49,064 nt of DNA from Sphingobacteriales bacterium (GTDB lineage: Bacteria; Bacteroidota; Bacteroidia; Chitinophagales; Chitinophagaceae). Shown here one piece after another: positions 36,884 through 44,998 of the stretch. The notes under the pieces are model-generated. The model saw only the letters and a program-made list of their open reading frames with translations, did not search any database and was not told where the DNA came from. The position numbers and the translations under genes are program-made. Within the stretch, counting starts at the first letter, position 1, and every line of letters starts with the position of its first letter. The stretch lies in the NCBI GenBank assembly GCA_012270485.1, contig JAAXIF010000049.1, positions 1 to 49,064 on the forward strand, in the 5' to 3' direction.

Positions 36884-37159
36884 TCAACCACCATGCTGCC
36901 AACAATAACCGTTGGTTTTTGCTTTTCTTTTACACTGAGTTCCTTTTTTGGTGATTCCCTGGCAATGACCATTTTCCCTAACAGTACTCTTATTAGAGTA
37001 TCCTTCCACTTCAGTGTTTGAGGTATGTGTTAAGGAATCCATTTTTTGTTCGAGACGAGTGATGCGTTCATTGAGCTGTTTCGACTCAGTAACTTTTCCA
37101 TTTGGATCATCGCAGGAATACAAAAGAGAAACAATAATGATCAGTAGTATATTTCTCAT
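36884..37159 (-). CDS. Small lipoprotein with C-terminal Cys/His motif
   Basis: 91 aa. The lipobox is LLYSC (Cys16). A short coiled-coil (ESKQLNERITRLEQKMDSLT) joins to CQGITKKGTQCKRKAKTNGY and CWQHGG, a C-x9-C-x9-C-x2-H pattern seen in many small bacterial and phage proteins and probably zinc-binding. Its start overlaps the stop of the upstream 337-aa membrane protein by 4 bp, so both act together. Function is unknown. Confidence 0.65.
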   Translation of the reverse strand: MRNILLIIIVSLLYSCDDPNGKVTESKQLNERITRLEQKMDSLTHTSNTEVEGYSNKSTVRENGHCQGITKKGTQCKRKAKTNGYCWQHGG

Positions 37160-38169
37160 TTTTGAGTATTGGTTAATTGGATGGTTTGATTATGATCAAC
37201 AGAAGTATTGTTTTTTATACTATCCTTCGATCCGAATTCTTTTTCCCAGATATAGCGTGTCATCACTCTCAAATGTCGAGTAGTTTCAATGGGATGTTTA
37301 CCGCCGCCGGTAAAAAACTCTCTATTCTTATTACCAAAATAATGTACCACTCCAATTGATTTCTCTGTGATGGTACTTAAATCGGTGATCTTCCTAAAAT
37401 TTTTCCACCTTTCTTCATTAAATAGAACCTTATCATTGTTCTCTTCGTCACAATCGATCCTCTCATAGTGATCACCTGTCCAATACATACAGTTAGCACT
37501 TTTATTATAGAACCAATAAATTGATATTGAAAAAATCGAAACAAATAAGGCGACACCAATGATCAGCCATTTCTTATCTATTGTCAACCTCTTTTTTCCT
37601 GTTCTTTTCTCACTAACCGCATTTATTGGAACAACCGGTACTTGTTCATGAGCTGTTATTGCAATATTATTCTCCAACTCATTTCGCTGGGATTGACCCA
37701 ATATATCATCGCTCTTATCATCTGCTGCTGCTTCCATCTCTTGCGATACCTTTTCACCTACCTTATCATCACTATTTAAAATCGCTTTTTCCTTCTCGCT
37801 TAAAATTACATCCATTCCATACCGGTACGGTCTATGCGGAAAATCTATTAACCAGGCAAGTAGTTCTACATTTTTATCTTCTGTACTAAGCGCTATGCCC
37901 TTCAAATAATTAGAGAATGCTTTAAACTTTTCTGTCGGAAAGTTTTCGATGGGAGTTAAGAATGAGCCATTCGCTGCGGCTGGTCCAAAAAAAGATCTAA
38001 GAACAGGTTCATCTTTTCTATCAGGTCTTTCCTTATAAACAGTAAGGCACTCTTTGCGGATACTTGCCGGTGTTGGCTGCTTCAACGCAGGAGAGAATTC
38101 GGGCGTACTGCGTAACAATTGATAAGTACGAAATACCAGTTTGATGTATGCCGGGTGAGTCAGCCGCAT
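37156..38169 (-). CDS. Membrane protein of unknown function
   Basis: 337 aa with a single transmembrane helix at about 200-221 (WLIIGVALFVSIFSISIYWFY). A cytosolic N-terminal region (1-195) contains VLRSFFGPAAANGSFLTPIE and NVELLAWLIDFPHRPYRYG. A ~115-residue external part includes CMYWTGDHYERIDCDEEN, whose two Cys may be bonded. Such proteins recur in Chitinophagaceae accessory regions, but I cannot name a family. It is followed, with a 4-bp overlap, by the Cys/His lipoprotein; both outer parts would face the periplasm. A 9-bp tandem array begins 33 bp upstream of the start. Confidence 0.65.
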   Translation of the reverse strand: MRLTHPAYIKLVFRTYQLLRSTPEFSPALKQPTPASIRKECLTVYKERPDRKDEPVLRSFFGPAAANGSFLTPIENFPTEKFKAFSNYLKGIALSTEDKNVELLAWLIDFPHRPYRYGMDVILSEKEKAILNSDDKVGEKVSQEMEAAADDKSDDILGQSQRNELENNIAITAHEQVPVVPINAVSEKRTGKKRLTIDKKWLIIGVALFVSIFSISIYWFYNKSANCMYWTGDHYERIDCDEENNDKVLFNEERWKNFRKITDLSTITEKSIGVVHYFGNKNREFFTGGGKHPIETTRHLRVMTRYIWEKEFGSKDSIKNNTSVDHNQTIQLTNTQK

Positions 38170-38201
38170 ATAATTTCTCTTCCTTCTAAATGTACATAAT
38201 A

Positions 38202-38300
38202 ACCGGAATTTTTGGAATTAGCGGATCAAAATAAGCTCCTAACCAGCGTTGAATTTTACGGTTTCCCGGAATCTTCGGAATCATTGGAATTACCGGAATC
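38202..38300. repeat. 9-bp tandem array (NNNGGAATY units)
   Basis: Clear units are at 38202-38228 (ACCGGAATT, TTTGGAATT, AGCGGATCA) and 38265-38300 (CCCGGAATC, TTCGGAATC, ATTGGAATT, ACCGGAATC). The 36 bp between them are exactly four unit lengths, so the register is kept. Located upstream of the 337-aa membrane protein. Confidence 0.7.
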
Positions 38301-38384
38301 CATTGCTGATCAGGCTTTTAGGCGATGCTATGTTTGTATCATGATCGTTTGGTAACAGTTACAACATATCAAATGATCTGCAGA

Positions 38385-38516
38385 GTGCAGCGATCGCAGC
38401 GAGGTTAGCAAGTATGGGAAGTTGCTGGCCAAACTGCGATCAACGCCCTTCCTTCCCATCGTAAGAAGCGCTTCTTACAAAACAGTCTCTGCCGGGATCG
38501 CAACCCGGTACGAGCA
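38385..38516. other. Inverted-repeat-rich intergenic segment
   Basis: Contains GATCGCAG (near 38393) against CTGCGATC (near 38438), a perfect 18-bp palindrome GTAAGAAGCGCTTCTTAC (38461-38478), and CCGGG/CCCGG around 38493-38509. It may fold as a multi-hairpin RNA upstream of the small proline-rich gene. Confidence 0.45.
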
Positions 38517-38546
38517 ATTTTTTACCACATTTTAAATCATTCAACA

Positions 38547-38735
38547 ATGGTAGAACTATTGATATGGTTGGCTATATTCTTATGTATTAACCCAACCCAG
38601 ACACCCGATAAAAACGGTAATTACAAAAAGGGACATACTACAACTGTTTCAACTACCGATGATACGGGTGGTGAAACAGGAAGTAATCCCAAGCCACCGG
38701 TACCACCACCGCCACCACCTCCCACAGGGGGTTAA
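38547..38735 (+). CDS. Small proline-rich exported peptide (tentative)
   Basis: 62 aa. The N-terminal hydrophobic segment (LLIWLAIFLCINP) may be a signal or anchor. A Thr/Gly/Lys-rich middle follows, then a proline tract near the C-terminus (KPPVPPPPPPPTGG). No family is recognised. An intrinsic terminator 10 bp after the stop supports a real transcription unit. It could also be a noncoding transcript. Confidence 0.45.
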   Translation: MVELLIWLAIFLCINPTQTPDKNGNYKKGHTTTVSTTDDTGGETGSNPKPPVPPPPPPPTGG

Positions 38736-38745
38736 CAGGCAACAC

Positions 38746-38771
38746 AAAGGGCAGAAGTTATTCTGCCCTTT
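38746..38771 (+). terminator. Intrinsic terminator
   Basis: AAAGGGCAGAA (38746-38756) and TTCTGCCCTTT (38761-38771) with a GTTA loop and following T run. It separates the small proline-rich gene from the TPR kinase gene. Confidence 0.9.
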
Positions 38772-38797
38772 TTTATATATTTAAGAAAACTAAATTC

Positions 38798-40465
38798 TTG
38801 AAAGTATCAAAAGGCCAATTGTTTGTCTTAATCATCTTACTTCTTTGGGGTTGCGGCATCAAGAAAGATAATACTCCCGGGAAGTATACAGACTATGACA
38901 GAGGCAATTGGTATCATCACCTGGGTAAATTGGATTCTGCTTTCCTGATGTATAACAGGTATGTTGATAATGCCGATGATACACTTAAAAAAGGAACCGC
39001 ATACAGGTTCATGGGTGATATGCAATGGGAGGCAGGCGATCTTCATGGCGCCGAAGAAAGTGCAACAGGTGCTATACGAACACTTGATACACTAAATACC
39101 GAACATCACAGTGAACTATGCTTTACCTATCGCTTACTAGGTAATATCAATGTTGATCTTCAGCATTATGATGAAGCCATCAATATGTATAAAAGGGCGA
39201 TGCGTTTTTCAACAGAGGATAATTTTCCACTTGAGTTAATGAATGATAAGGCCGTTGCACTTCAGAAAAAAGGAGCATACAATAAAGCCATTGCTATTTA
39301 TGATTCCGTCCTACAACTAAACATCAGCAATCCATCTCTTTTTGCAAGAATATTGGATAACAGTGCCACCACAAAGTGGCGGTTGAACTCCAGCCATCCG
39401 GTATTACCCGAATTCTGGCAGGCACTACGCATACGAACCGATAGCCAATATCATCGTGGCTTAAATGCCAGCTATGCCCATCTGTCTGATTATTATGAAA
39501 AAATAAAACCCGATTCTGCTTTATGGTATGCCAACAAAATGTTGCAGCAGGCATACATCATCCAAAGCCCTGCTGACAGGCTGGAAGCGATTGATAAGCT
39601 CATCAAACTTGATAATGCAGTGGCTTCAAAGAAATGGTATAACCAATTTAAAAAACTAAATGACAGCCTGCAGCTTGCCAGAGATACAACCAGGAATCGC
39701 TTTGCACTCATTAGATATGATTCCCAAAAAAGCAAAGCAGACAATCTTGCATTAAAATCAAAAGTCACCACACAACGTCTATGGTTTTATGGATTGGTGG
39801 GGCTAGCAGCGATTGTAATTATTCTGCTATGGAGCTGGTATAATAAACGCAAACGCCGCATCAAACAAGCAGCAGAACTATCCATAAGAGATTCGAAATT
39901 AAAAACCTCTCAAAAAGTACATGATGTAGTGGCCAACGGACTTTACGGAATCATGAACGAACTGGAACACAGTGAGGAAATTAAACGGGATCCCTTACTG
40001 ACAAGAATTGAATTGCTGTATGAAAAATCAAGGGATATATCGAAAGAAGAAATGAGTTTCACAGATGACACAGATTACAATAAACAGATCCATAGTCTGC
40101 TGAATGAATTTACCAATGAGCAAACCAGGGTATTTGTAGTGGGCAACCAACCTGTATTCTGGAACAAAGTTACCGGTGTTCAAAAAGATCAGCTTTTATT
40201 GATTCTTCGCGAGATCATGACCAATATGAAAAAACACAGTGGCGCAACCAACGTGGTCGTAAAATGTAAAGAAGACAACAACAGCGGCACTATCAGCTAT
40301 AGCGATGATGGAAAAGGGTTTCCTGCAGACATTCAATACGGCAATGGATTGAACAATACGGTTAACCGTATTCAAGCATTGAACGGGGAGATTATTTTTG
40401 GAAAAAGCGATAAGGGGGGTGCATCGATTGCCATTCGCTTTCCGCTTCAAGCCAGTAAAGTATGA
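38798..40465 (+). CDS. TPR-repeat lipoprotein sensor histidine kinase
   Basis: 555 aa, starting at a TTG codon that gives a clean lipoprotein signal (FVLIILLLWGCG, Cys19); no better ATG exists upstream. Residues ~30-290 are TPR-like helices in the periplasm (GNWYHHLGKLDSAFLMYNRY, HYDEAINMYKRAMRF, AYNKAIAIYDSVLQL). One transmembrane helix lies at 329-347. The kinase core has His375 in SQKVHDVVANGLYGIMNELE, a HisKA_3-like box, and an ATPase domain with REIMTNMKKHS, YSDDGKGF and YGNGLNNTVNRI. It is a NarX/DesK-type kinase. It overlaps the response regulator by 4 bp, which is surely its partner. Confidence 0.85.
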   Translation: MKVSKGQLFVLIILLLWGCGIKKDNTPGKYTDYDRGNWYHHLGKLDSAFLMYNRYVDNADDTLKKGTAYRFMGDMQWEAGDLHGAEESATGAIRTLDTLNTEHHSELCFTYRLLGNINVDLQHYDEAINMYKRAMRFSTEDNFPLELMNDKAVALQKKGAYNKAIAIYDSVLQLNISNPSLFARILDNSATTKWRLNSSHPVLPEFWQALRIRTDSQYHRGLNASYAHLSDYYEKIKPDSALWYANKMLQQAYIIQSPADRLEAIDKLIKLDNAVASKKWYNQFKKLNDSLQLARDTTRNRFALIRYDSQKSKADNLALKSKVTTQRLWFYGLVGLAAIVIILLWSWYNKRKRRIKQAAELSIRDSKLKTSQKVHDVVANGLYGIMNELEHSEEIKRDPLLTRIELLYEKSRDISKEEMSFTDDTDYNKQIHSLLNEFTNEQTRVFVVGNQPVFWNKVTGVQKDQLLLILREIMTNMKKHSGATNVVVKCKEDNNSGTISYSDDGKGFPADIQYGNGLNNTVNRIQALNGEIIFGKSDKGGASIAIRFPLQASKV

Positions 40466-41127
40466 TTGATAAAGTTATTATTGCCGAAGACCATGAGTTT
40501 GCGAATCTATCGGTGCAGAAGACGATGGAAGACCTGAAAGTAAAGCAGTATGATTATGCATTTTACTGCGATGATGCTTTTGCCAAAATTCAACTCGCTC
40601 AAAAAAAGGGAGAACCTTATGACCTGCTGATCACCGATCTCTCTTTTGAGGATGATGGAACTCCTCAGCAGATCCATGATGGAATTGAACTCATACGGGC
40701 TGTTCGTGCGATTCAACCTAGTATTCTCGTTCTGATATTATCGGGACAGCATCGTCCTGTCGATATACACAACCTATTTGAACATAATGAAGTAGACGCC
40801 TATGTACGCAAAGCAAGACATGATGTGCAGGAATTAAAGTCGGCGATGCATGCACTTTCAAAAGGACAACGATACTATCCCGGATCATTGGCACAACAGA
40901 TTAAGCGATCAAATACCTACGAGTTCACAGATTTCGATATTACGATTATCCGTTTGCTGAATGAGGGGTACCAGCAAAATGAAATACCTGCTTATCTTAA
41001 AGAACACAACATTAAGCCTTCCAGCTTAAGCAGCATTGAAAAACGCCTCAACCAAATCAGAGAAGAGTTGGGTTTTTTAAACAACCAACAGTTGATGGTG
41101 TTTTGTAGCAATGCGGGTTTGTTATAA
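40462..41127 (+). CDS. Response regulator with HTH output domain
   Basis: 221 aa. The receiver domain (1-125) has acidic pocket Glu9-Asp10, phosphoacceptor Asp59 in LLITDLSFEDD, and Lys117 in YVRKARHD. The output part (about 150-221) is helical (FDITIIRLLNEGYQQNEIPAYLKEH...SSLSSIEKRLNQIREELGF), a diverged NarL/LuxR-type helix-turn-helix. Coupled to the TPR histidine kinase by a 4-bp ATG/TGA overlap. Its targets are unknown. The tandem-repeat hairpin at 41134-41222 lies just after its stop. Confidence 0.85.
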   Translation: MIDKVIIAEDHEFANLSVQKTMEDLKVKQYDYAFYCDDAFAKIQLAQKKGEPYDLLITDLSFEDDGTPQQIHDGIELIRAVRAIQPSILVLILSGQHRPVDIHNLFEHNEVDAYVRKARHDVQELKSAMHALSKGQRYYPGSLAQQIKRSNTYEFTDFDITIIRLLNEGYQQNEIPAYLKEHNIKPSSLSSIEKRLNQIREELGFLNNQQLMVFCSNAGLL

Positions 41128-41133
41128 ATGCGA

Positions 41134-41222
41134 TAGGTGTTAGGTATTAGGAGTTAGGCGTTAGGAAGAGATATTACTGTTATTGTACGATGGCGCTCCT
41201 AACTCCTAATCCCTCACACCTA
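41134..41222. repeat. Heptamer tandem array forming a large imperfect hairpin
   Basis: The left arm (41134-41160) is a run of TTAGG-containing 7-bp units (GTTAGG, TATTAGG, AGTTAGG, CGTTAGG). The right arm (41194-41222) is its near-perfect reverse complement with two mismatches and a 2-nt bulge. The loop is about 33 nt. It lies between the response regulator and the HsdR-N-like gene. Confidence 0.75.
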
Positions 41223-41376
41223 ATTGGCATTATAGCGAAAGAGCTATTTGCATCACTGGTATTTATTTTCAAAAAACATTTTATTCTTCCCCCTGGTTAC
41301 GGTTTGCCGTAATAAAAATAGAAATCTGCCTATTAGTTTTGGATAGAGCCTGTCCTTATCAACCAAAACGAATCTT

Positions 41377-42147
41377 ATGCTCACTGCCCTAAAGCAACAA
41401 AAGCTACTCAATTCATTGAAAGCCTACCGTAAAGATTTTTTAGATGGCAACATCAAAGAGCTGGATGAATCAGGTACCCGTATTATGATCAACCGTTTTC
41501 TTTCAGATGTATTGGGCTATAAGCAATTGGAAGAAATTAAAACAGAATACATGATTAAGGGCACGTATGCTGATTATGTGATACAGGTAAATAAAACCAG
41601 ACATTTCCTGGTAGAAGTAAAAGCACTTTCCTTTCAGCTATCCGAAAAACATTTAAGGCAAACCGTCAACTATGGCGCCAATGAAGGCATTGAATACGCC
41701 CTGCTCACCAACGGAAAGAATTTCGAATTCTATAAGATCATTTTTGAACAACCCATCTCATCCCGTCTAATATTTTCTATAGACTTGAGTGATGTTAGCA
41801 ATTTAAAAAATGCAGCCAATCATTTGCAGCACCTGCACAAAGAAAGTGTGGTGAAAAATTCCTTTAAACCCCTCTGGAATAAATGCGAAGCCACTGACCC
41901 TTACAATATTGCTGGTATCATTTGTTCTGACGATGTTTTAAAATGTATTAAGAAACTGATTAAAACCCGGTACAATGAAAAGTGTGAGGATGAGATTATA
42001 CTGGCTGCGGTGCATAAGATTATTGCGGATAAGATGGATGTGGGGTTGATAAAGCCGTTTAAAACTGCGAAGGTGAGAGTGAAGAAGGAGAAGAAGATCG
42101 TAGAGGAAGAGATAAAAATAGAATCATCGGTTATAGCCGAACAGTAA
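41377..42147 (+). CDS. Standalone HsdR-N-like PD-(D/E)xK protein
   Basis: 256 aa. The first ~150 residues match the N-terminal nuclease domain of type I restriction HsdR subunits: a conserved helix DESGTRIMINRFLSDVLGY, then Asp66 (YADYVIQ) and Glu80-x-Lys82 (FLVEVKA), the PD-(D/E)xK core, followed by Gln and Tyr in LRQTVNYGANEGIEYALLTNG. There is no helicase part. The C-terminal ~100 residues are helical with a basic end. Standalone forms are common in Bacteroidota, but their role is unproven; DNA cleavage or sensing is plausible. It is followed 71 bp later by an HNH nuclease gene on the same strand. Confidence 0.8.
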   Translation: MLTALKQQKLLNSLKAYRKDFLDGNIKELDESGTRIMINRFLSDVLGYKQLEEIKTEYMIKGTYADYVIQVNKTRHFLVEVKALSFQLSEKHLRQTVNYGANEGIEYALLTNGKNFEFYKIIFEQPISSRLIFSIDLSDVSNLKNAANHLQHLHKESVVKNSFKPLWNKCEATDPYNIAGIICSDDVLKCIKKLIKTRYNEKCEDEIILAAVHKIIADKMDVGLIKPFKTAKVRVKKEKKIVEEEIKIESSVIAEQ

Positions 42148-42218
42148 AATCAGCATAATACACAGAGCTTCTTTAAGAAAATATCCTAACAGCTATAAAT
42201 AAAAGACAAAATTATACA

Positions 42219-42617
42219 ATGGCCAGATTTCACTTTCAAAATGAACGATATAATGTACCGCAACAGACTAGATATTCCAGATATATAAAACAAGGAATAG
42301 CCAATGAAAAAAATGTTTCAGCTACTCACCCTCAAAATAAAGAATTTCCTGAAACACATGGTTCATACGGTGCACTTATACTGCACCCTAATTGGAAAGC
42401 TAAAAGGAAAGAGATCATAGAGCGCGACCTGTTTAAATGTGTGATATGTGGCAGTGACGAAGACCTTCAAGTTCATCACCGCCAATATCATTTTATAAAA
42501 GCAATTCAAAAATTTAAAGTGCCATGGGATTATCCCGGCCATTTATTGATCACACTTTGTTCCACCTGTCACGGTCGCGGTCATTCAAAATTCAAAGTTC
42601 CTTCAATTACTCTTTAA
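42219..42617 (+). CDS. HNH endonuclease-like protein
   Basis: 132 aa. Residues 70-125 form an HNH zinc-finger nuclease: CVIC (Cys74, Cys77), LQVHHRQY (His86-His87, metal and general base), LCSTCHGRGH (Cys114, Cys117, His118, His122). The N-terminal ~65 residues are basic and unstructured-looking. The size matches phage or standalone HNH proteins that nick DNA. The next gene starts 9 bp after its stop, so it is part of a tight three-gene unit. Confidence 0.8.
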   Translation: MARFHFQNERYNVPQQTRYSRYIKQGIANEKNVSATHPQNKEFPETHGSYGALILHPNWKAKRKEIIERDLFKCVICGSDEDLQVHHRQYHFIKAIQKFKVPWDYPGHLLITLCSTCHGRGHSKFKVPSITL

Positions 42618-42626
42618 ATCTTTTTT

Positions 42627-43172
42627 ATGTCTTGGATATCTAAAATATTTGAAAAAAAAAGTGTAGATAACATCCCAGTTGACCCTGAAATTCCTGAAGA
42701 TGTTTTTATAGAAAAAGCTCATGTAAATAATTATGCTGAGCCAAATAAAGAAAGTGAAATAGCTCAGCACAATATACACATGGTGTATTCTTTTTTATCG
42801 AAGGACTACCACCAAACGGGTTATGAGGATGCATTGGTGAATCCAGATACTTCTTACCGGACTGAAAAAGTGCGTGAAATACAGGGCGATCTGGAAATAG
42901 TAATCTGGAAGGCAAGAACCTTTTATGAAGATGCTATCCGTGAACTTGATTTTTTAATAACAAGCAGGGGTCGGCTTGGTATGGTAGACGTGGTAGATGA
43001 ACTGAAGATGAGAAAAGAAAAAGCGGATGATCATTACAATAAAATACTAGAGCTTCAAAAAGAAGCGATTGAACAGGGAGACTCACACAGGCTCATCATC
43101 AGTTATAAGCGTGGGTTTCAGAATGGGATGGCCGCCATTGCAATACATGAAAGCAACAAGAAAAATTTTTAA
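42627..43172 (+). CDS. Cytosolic helical protein of unknown function
   Basis: 181 aa, with no signal peptide or membrane helix. After ~45 mostly acidic residues it is almost all helix, with heptad-like stretches (VREIQGDLEIVIWKARTFYE, DELKMRKEKADDHYNKILEL). No catalytic motif is visible and I recognise no family. Gaps of 9 and 2 bp to its neighbours make it an obligate partner of the HNH and DUF4407 proteins. It could be the adaptor between them (inference). Confidence 0.7.
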   Translation: MSWISKIFEKKSVDNIPVDPEIPEDVFIEKAHVNNYAEPNKESEIAQHNIHMVYSFLSKDYHQTGYEDALVNPDTSYRTEKVREIQGDLEIVIWKARTFYEDAIRELDFLITSRGRLGMVDVVDELKMRKEKADDHYNKILELQKEAIEQGDSHRLIISYKRGFQNGMAAIAIHESNKKNF

Positions 43173-43174
43173 AT

Positions 43175-44173
43175 ATGTTTAGCATGCGAGAAGGCTGGAT
43201 AAAAATCGGCTGCTTCCTTACGGGGTATAATTATGGAATCCTAAAAAACTGTAGCGAAGTATCCAAAAAATCGGTAAAAAAATATACCGCTGCCATGATC
43301 ATCATGTGCCTGCTATGGGGTATAATTGGGTATTCTTTTGCAAACCGATACTTGCATTCAAGCAGCGGTATCAGTATGGCTTGTTCGTTGGTTTTTATCA
43401 TCATCATCATCCAGATTGAGCGACAGATCATTATGCAAACGCATAGAAATAATTATTTGCAGATATTTCGTGGAATTATTGCGTTTACAATGGCCGTCAT
43501 TGGTTCAATCATTATCGACCAGATTATTTTTAAAGACGATATTGAACTCGAGAAGGAGCAGTTTATAAATAATAAGGTTGAACTCATTTATCCTTCCAGG
43601 GCTAGTATCAGGCAAAAACAAATCGACCAGTTGAAGGCTTTACATCTAGAAAAAGATAGCCAGCGAACAGTATTAAACTTACAAATACAAAAAAATCCAG
43701 TAATCAATACTACCACTACACAAAGTACCCCGGTTCCGGAAACTTTTAGTGAAACAGATCCGATTACTGGAAAAACAACAACAAGAACCCGTTATGTGAC
43801 TAAACCAACAACAGCAAGGTCACAAATACCCAACCCCAATATCGCTTTAATTGCTCCATTAGATTCTCAAATAAATTCACTTCAAAGAATGATTCTGTCA
43901 CAGGGAGATTCTCTATCAAATCTCAGGGGGTCAATTGAAAGAACCTTAAAGGAAAAGACTGGATTTTTAGATGAATTAAACATCATGTTTAGCCTACTTG
44001 GTAAATCTCCAATTGCACTCTTTGTTTACGTGATCTGGTTTTCCCTTTTGTTCGGCCTTGAACTTTTTATCCTCATGAACAAACGACATGAAAAGGCTAC
44101 AGACTATGATGCAATGATTACCCACCAAATGGATATGCATGTTAAAAAGCTGAACCTTTTATCGGGCAGATAA
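43175..44173 (+). CDS. DUF4407 membrane protein
   Basis: 332 aa. Three transmembrane helices lie near the N-terminus (about 39-57, 65-81, 98-117) and one near the C-terminus (about 281-301). Between them is a ~160-residue external or cytosolic segment with coiled-coil ends (LEKEQFINNKVELIYPSRAS) and a Thr-rich middle (TGKTTTRTRYVTKPTTARSQ). The helix arrangement and the IERQIIMQTHRNNYLQIFRG block fit DUF4407. Function is unknown; the family recurs in accessory regions. It starts 2 bp after the helical protein and likely forms the membrane part of the same system. Confidence 0.8.
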   Translation: MFSMREGWIKIGCFLTGYNYGILKNCSEVSKKSVKKYTAAMIIMCLLWGIIGYSFANRYLHSSSGISMACSLVFIIIIIQIERQIIMQTHRNNYLQIFRGIIAFTMAVIGSIIIDQIIFKDDIELEKEQFINNKVELIYPSRASIRQKQIDQLKALHLEKDSQRTVLNLQIQKNPVINTTTTQSTPVPETFSETDPITGKTTTRTRYVTKPTTARSQIPNPNIALIAPLDSQINSLQRMILSQGDSLSNLRGSIERTLKEKTGFLDELNIMFSLLGKSPIALFVYVIWFSLLFGLELFILMNKRHEKATDYDAMITHQMDMHVKKLNLLSGR

Positions 44174-44207
44174 ATTTCTGTTATAAAAGATAAGTTGAAA
44201 AGAAATT

Positions 44208-44435
44208 TTGAGATTTATTGTACAAATACAATATCCTCTTCTCGTATTGAGCATCACCCTGCTCAGCTGCAGCAATGGTAACAGTGTGTACCTCTGCAAC
44301 AGCCCGCTATCAAAAGTGTATCATAAAACAAGCCATTGTCAGGGGTTGCGAAAATGCAGTACTGATATTGAAACTACTGATATAGCCACAGCTAAAGCAA
44401 GACAACGGCGAGAATGCGGATATTGTTACCACTAA
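44208..44435 (+). CDS. Small Cys-rich lipoprotein
   Basis: 75 aa from a TTG start; lipobox ITLLSC (Cys21). The C-terminal half reads VYLCNSPLSKVYHKTSHCQG, LRKC and RRECGYCYH. This Cys/His pattern, widespread in small Bacteroidota proteins, is probably metal- or disulfide-stabilised. Function is unknown. It starts 34 bp after the DUF4407 gene, so co-transcription is possible. Confidence 0.6.
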   Translation: MRFIVQIQYPLLVLSITLLSCSNGNSVYLCNSPLSKVYHKTSHCQGLRKCSTDIETTDIATAKARQRRECGYCYH

Positions 44436-44460
44436 TAACCACACCCAAAACTAAAACAAT

Positions 44461-44666
44461 TTGAAACTTTTCCAACTTGGTAGATATTGGTATGTGATTA
44501 TGTTACCATTATCACCGTGGGTGATAGCGACAAATTTCCTGTTACCACCGAAGGCAGAATGATTGCTGCCTTATTGATGACAGTGGGGGTGGGATTGTTT
44601 GGAACGTTTACGGCGTATTTGGCGAGTTGGTTTGTGGGGGAGGGGGAGAGGAAAACTGAAAAATAG
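44461..44666 (+). pseudogene. Remnant of a voltage-gated-type potassium channel
   Basis: In one frame from 44502 the DNA reads VTIITVGDSDKFPVTTEGR then MIAALLMTVGVGLFGTFTAY, ending at TAG 44664-44666. This is the pore and last helix of a K+ channel, where TVGYGD would be expected. Just before it, GRYWYVIM is readable in a different frame, so a frameshift separates the two parts. Only about 70 codons remain and the selectivity filter is destroyed (TVGDSD). Confidence 0.7.
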
Positions 44667-44668
44667 AA

Positions 44669-44914
44669 ATGGAGAGCTGTGACTCATGTTTTATTATAGT
44701 AGATCAGTCCCAAGAGGAAAAAAGACAGCTGACCGCATGGAACGAACGGTTGAACTATGTACTCGGCAACTCAGTATACAACCCCACAATACTGCTAAAA
44801 GGTAAATGGCTGCTAGATCCCCATTTTAAGACCCAGTACACTATCAACATTATATGCGAAGATGATTGGATCATTATTAAAAAAATAGAATCGCAAAGGT
44901 TTGATAAAAAGTAA
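44669..44914 (+). CDS. Small protein of unknown function
   Basis: 81 aa, starting 2 bp after the stop of the channel remnant. It contains CDSC near the start and a strand-rich end (YTINIICEDDWIIIKKIES). There are no recognisable domains. It may be a genuine small gene or a leftover of decay; the tight spacing to the channel stop is the main argument for it. Confidence 0.35.
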   Translation: MESCDSCFIIVDQSQEEKRQLTAWNERLNYVLGNSVYNPTILLKGKWLLDPHFKTQYTINIICEDDWIIIKKIESQRFDKK

Positions 44915-44998
44915 CAGATAAGTTTAAAAGTATTAACGGTTTCCCGTAAAATTTAGCGTCCTGCAGGTTATACTTTTAGGCTACTAAATTTTTTTAGT

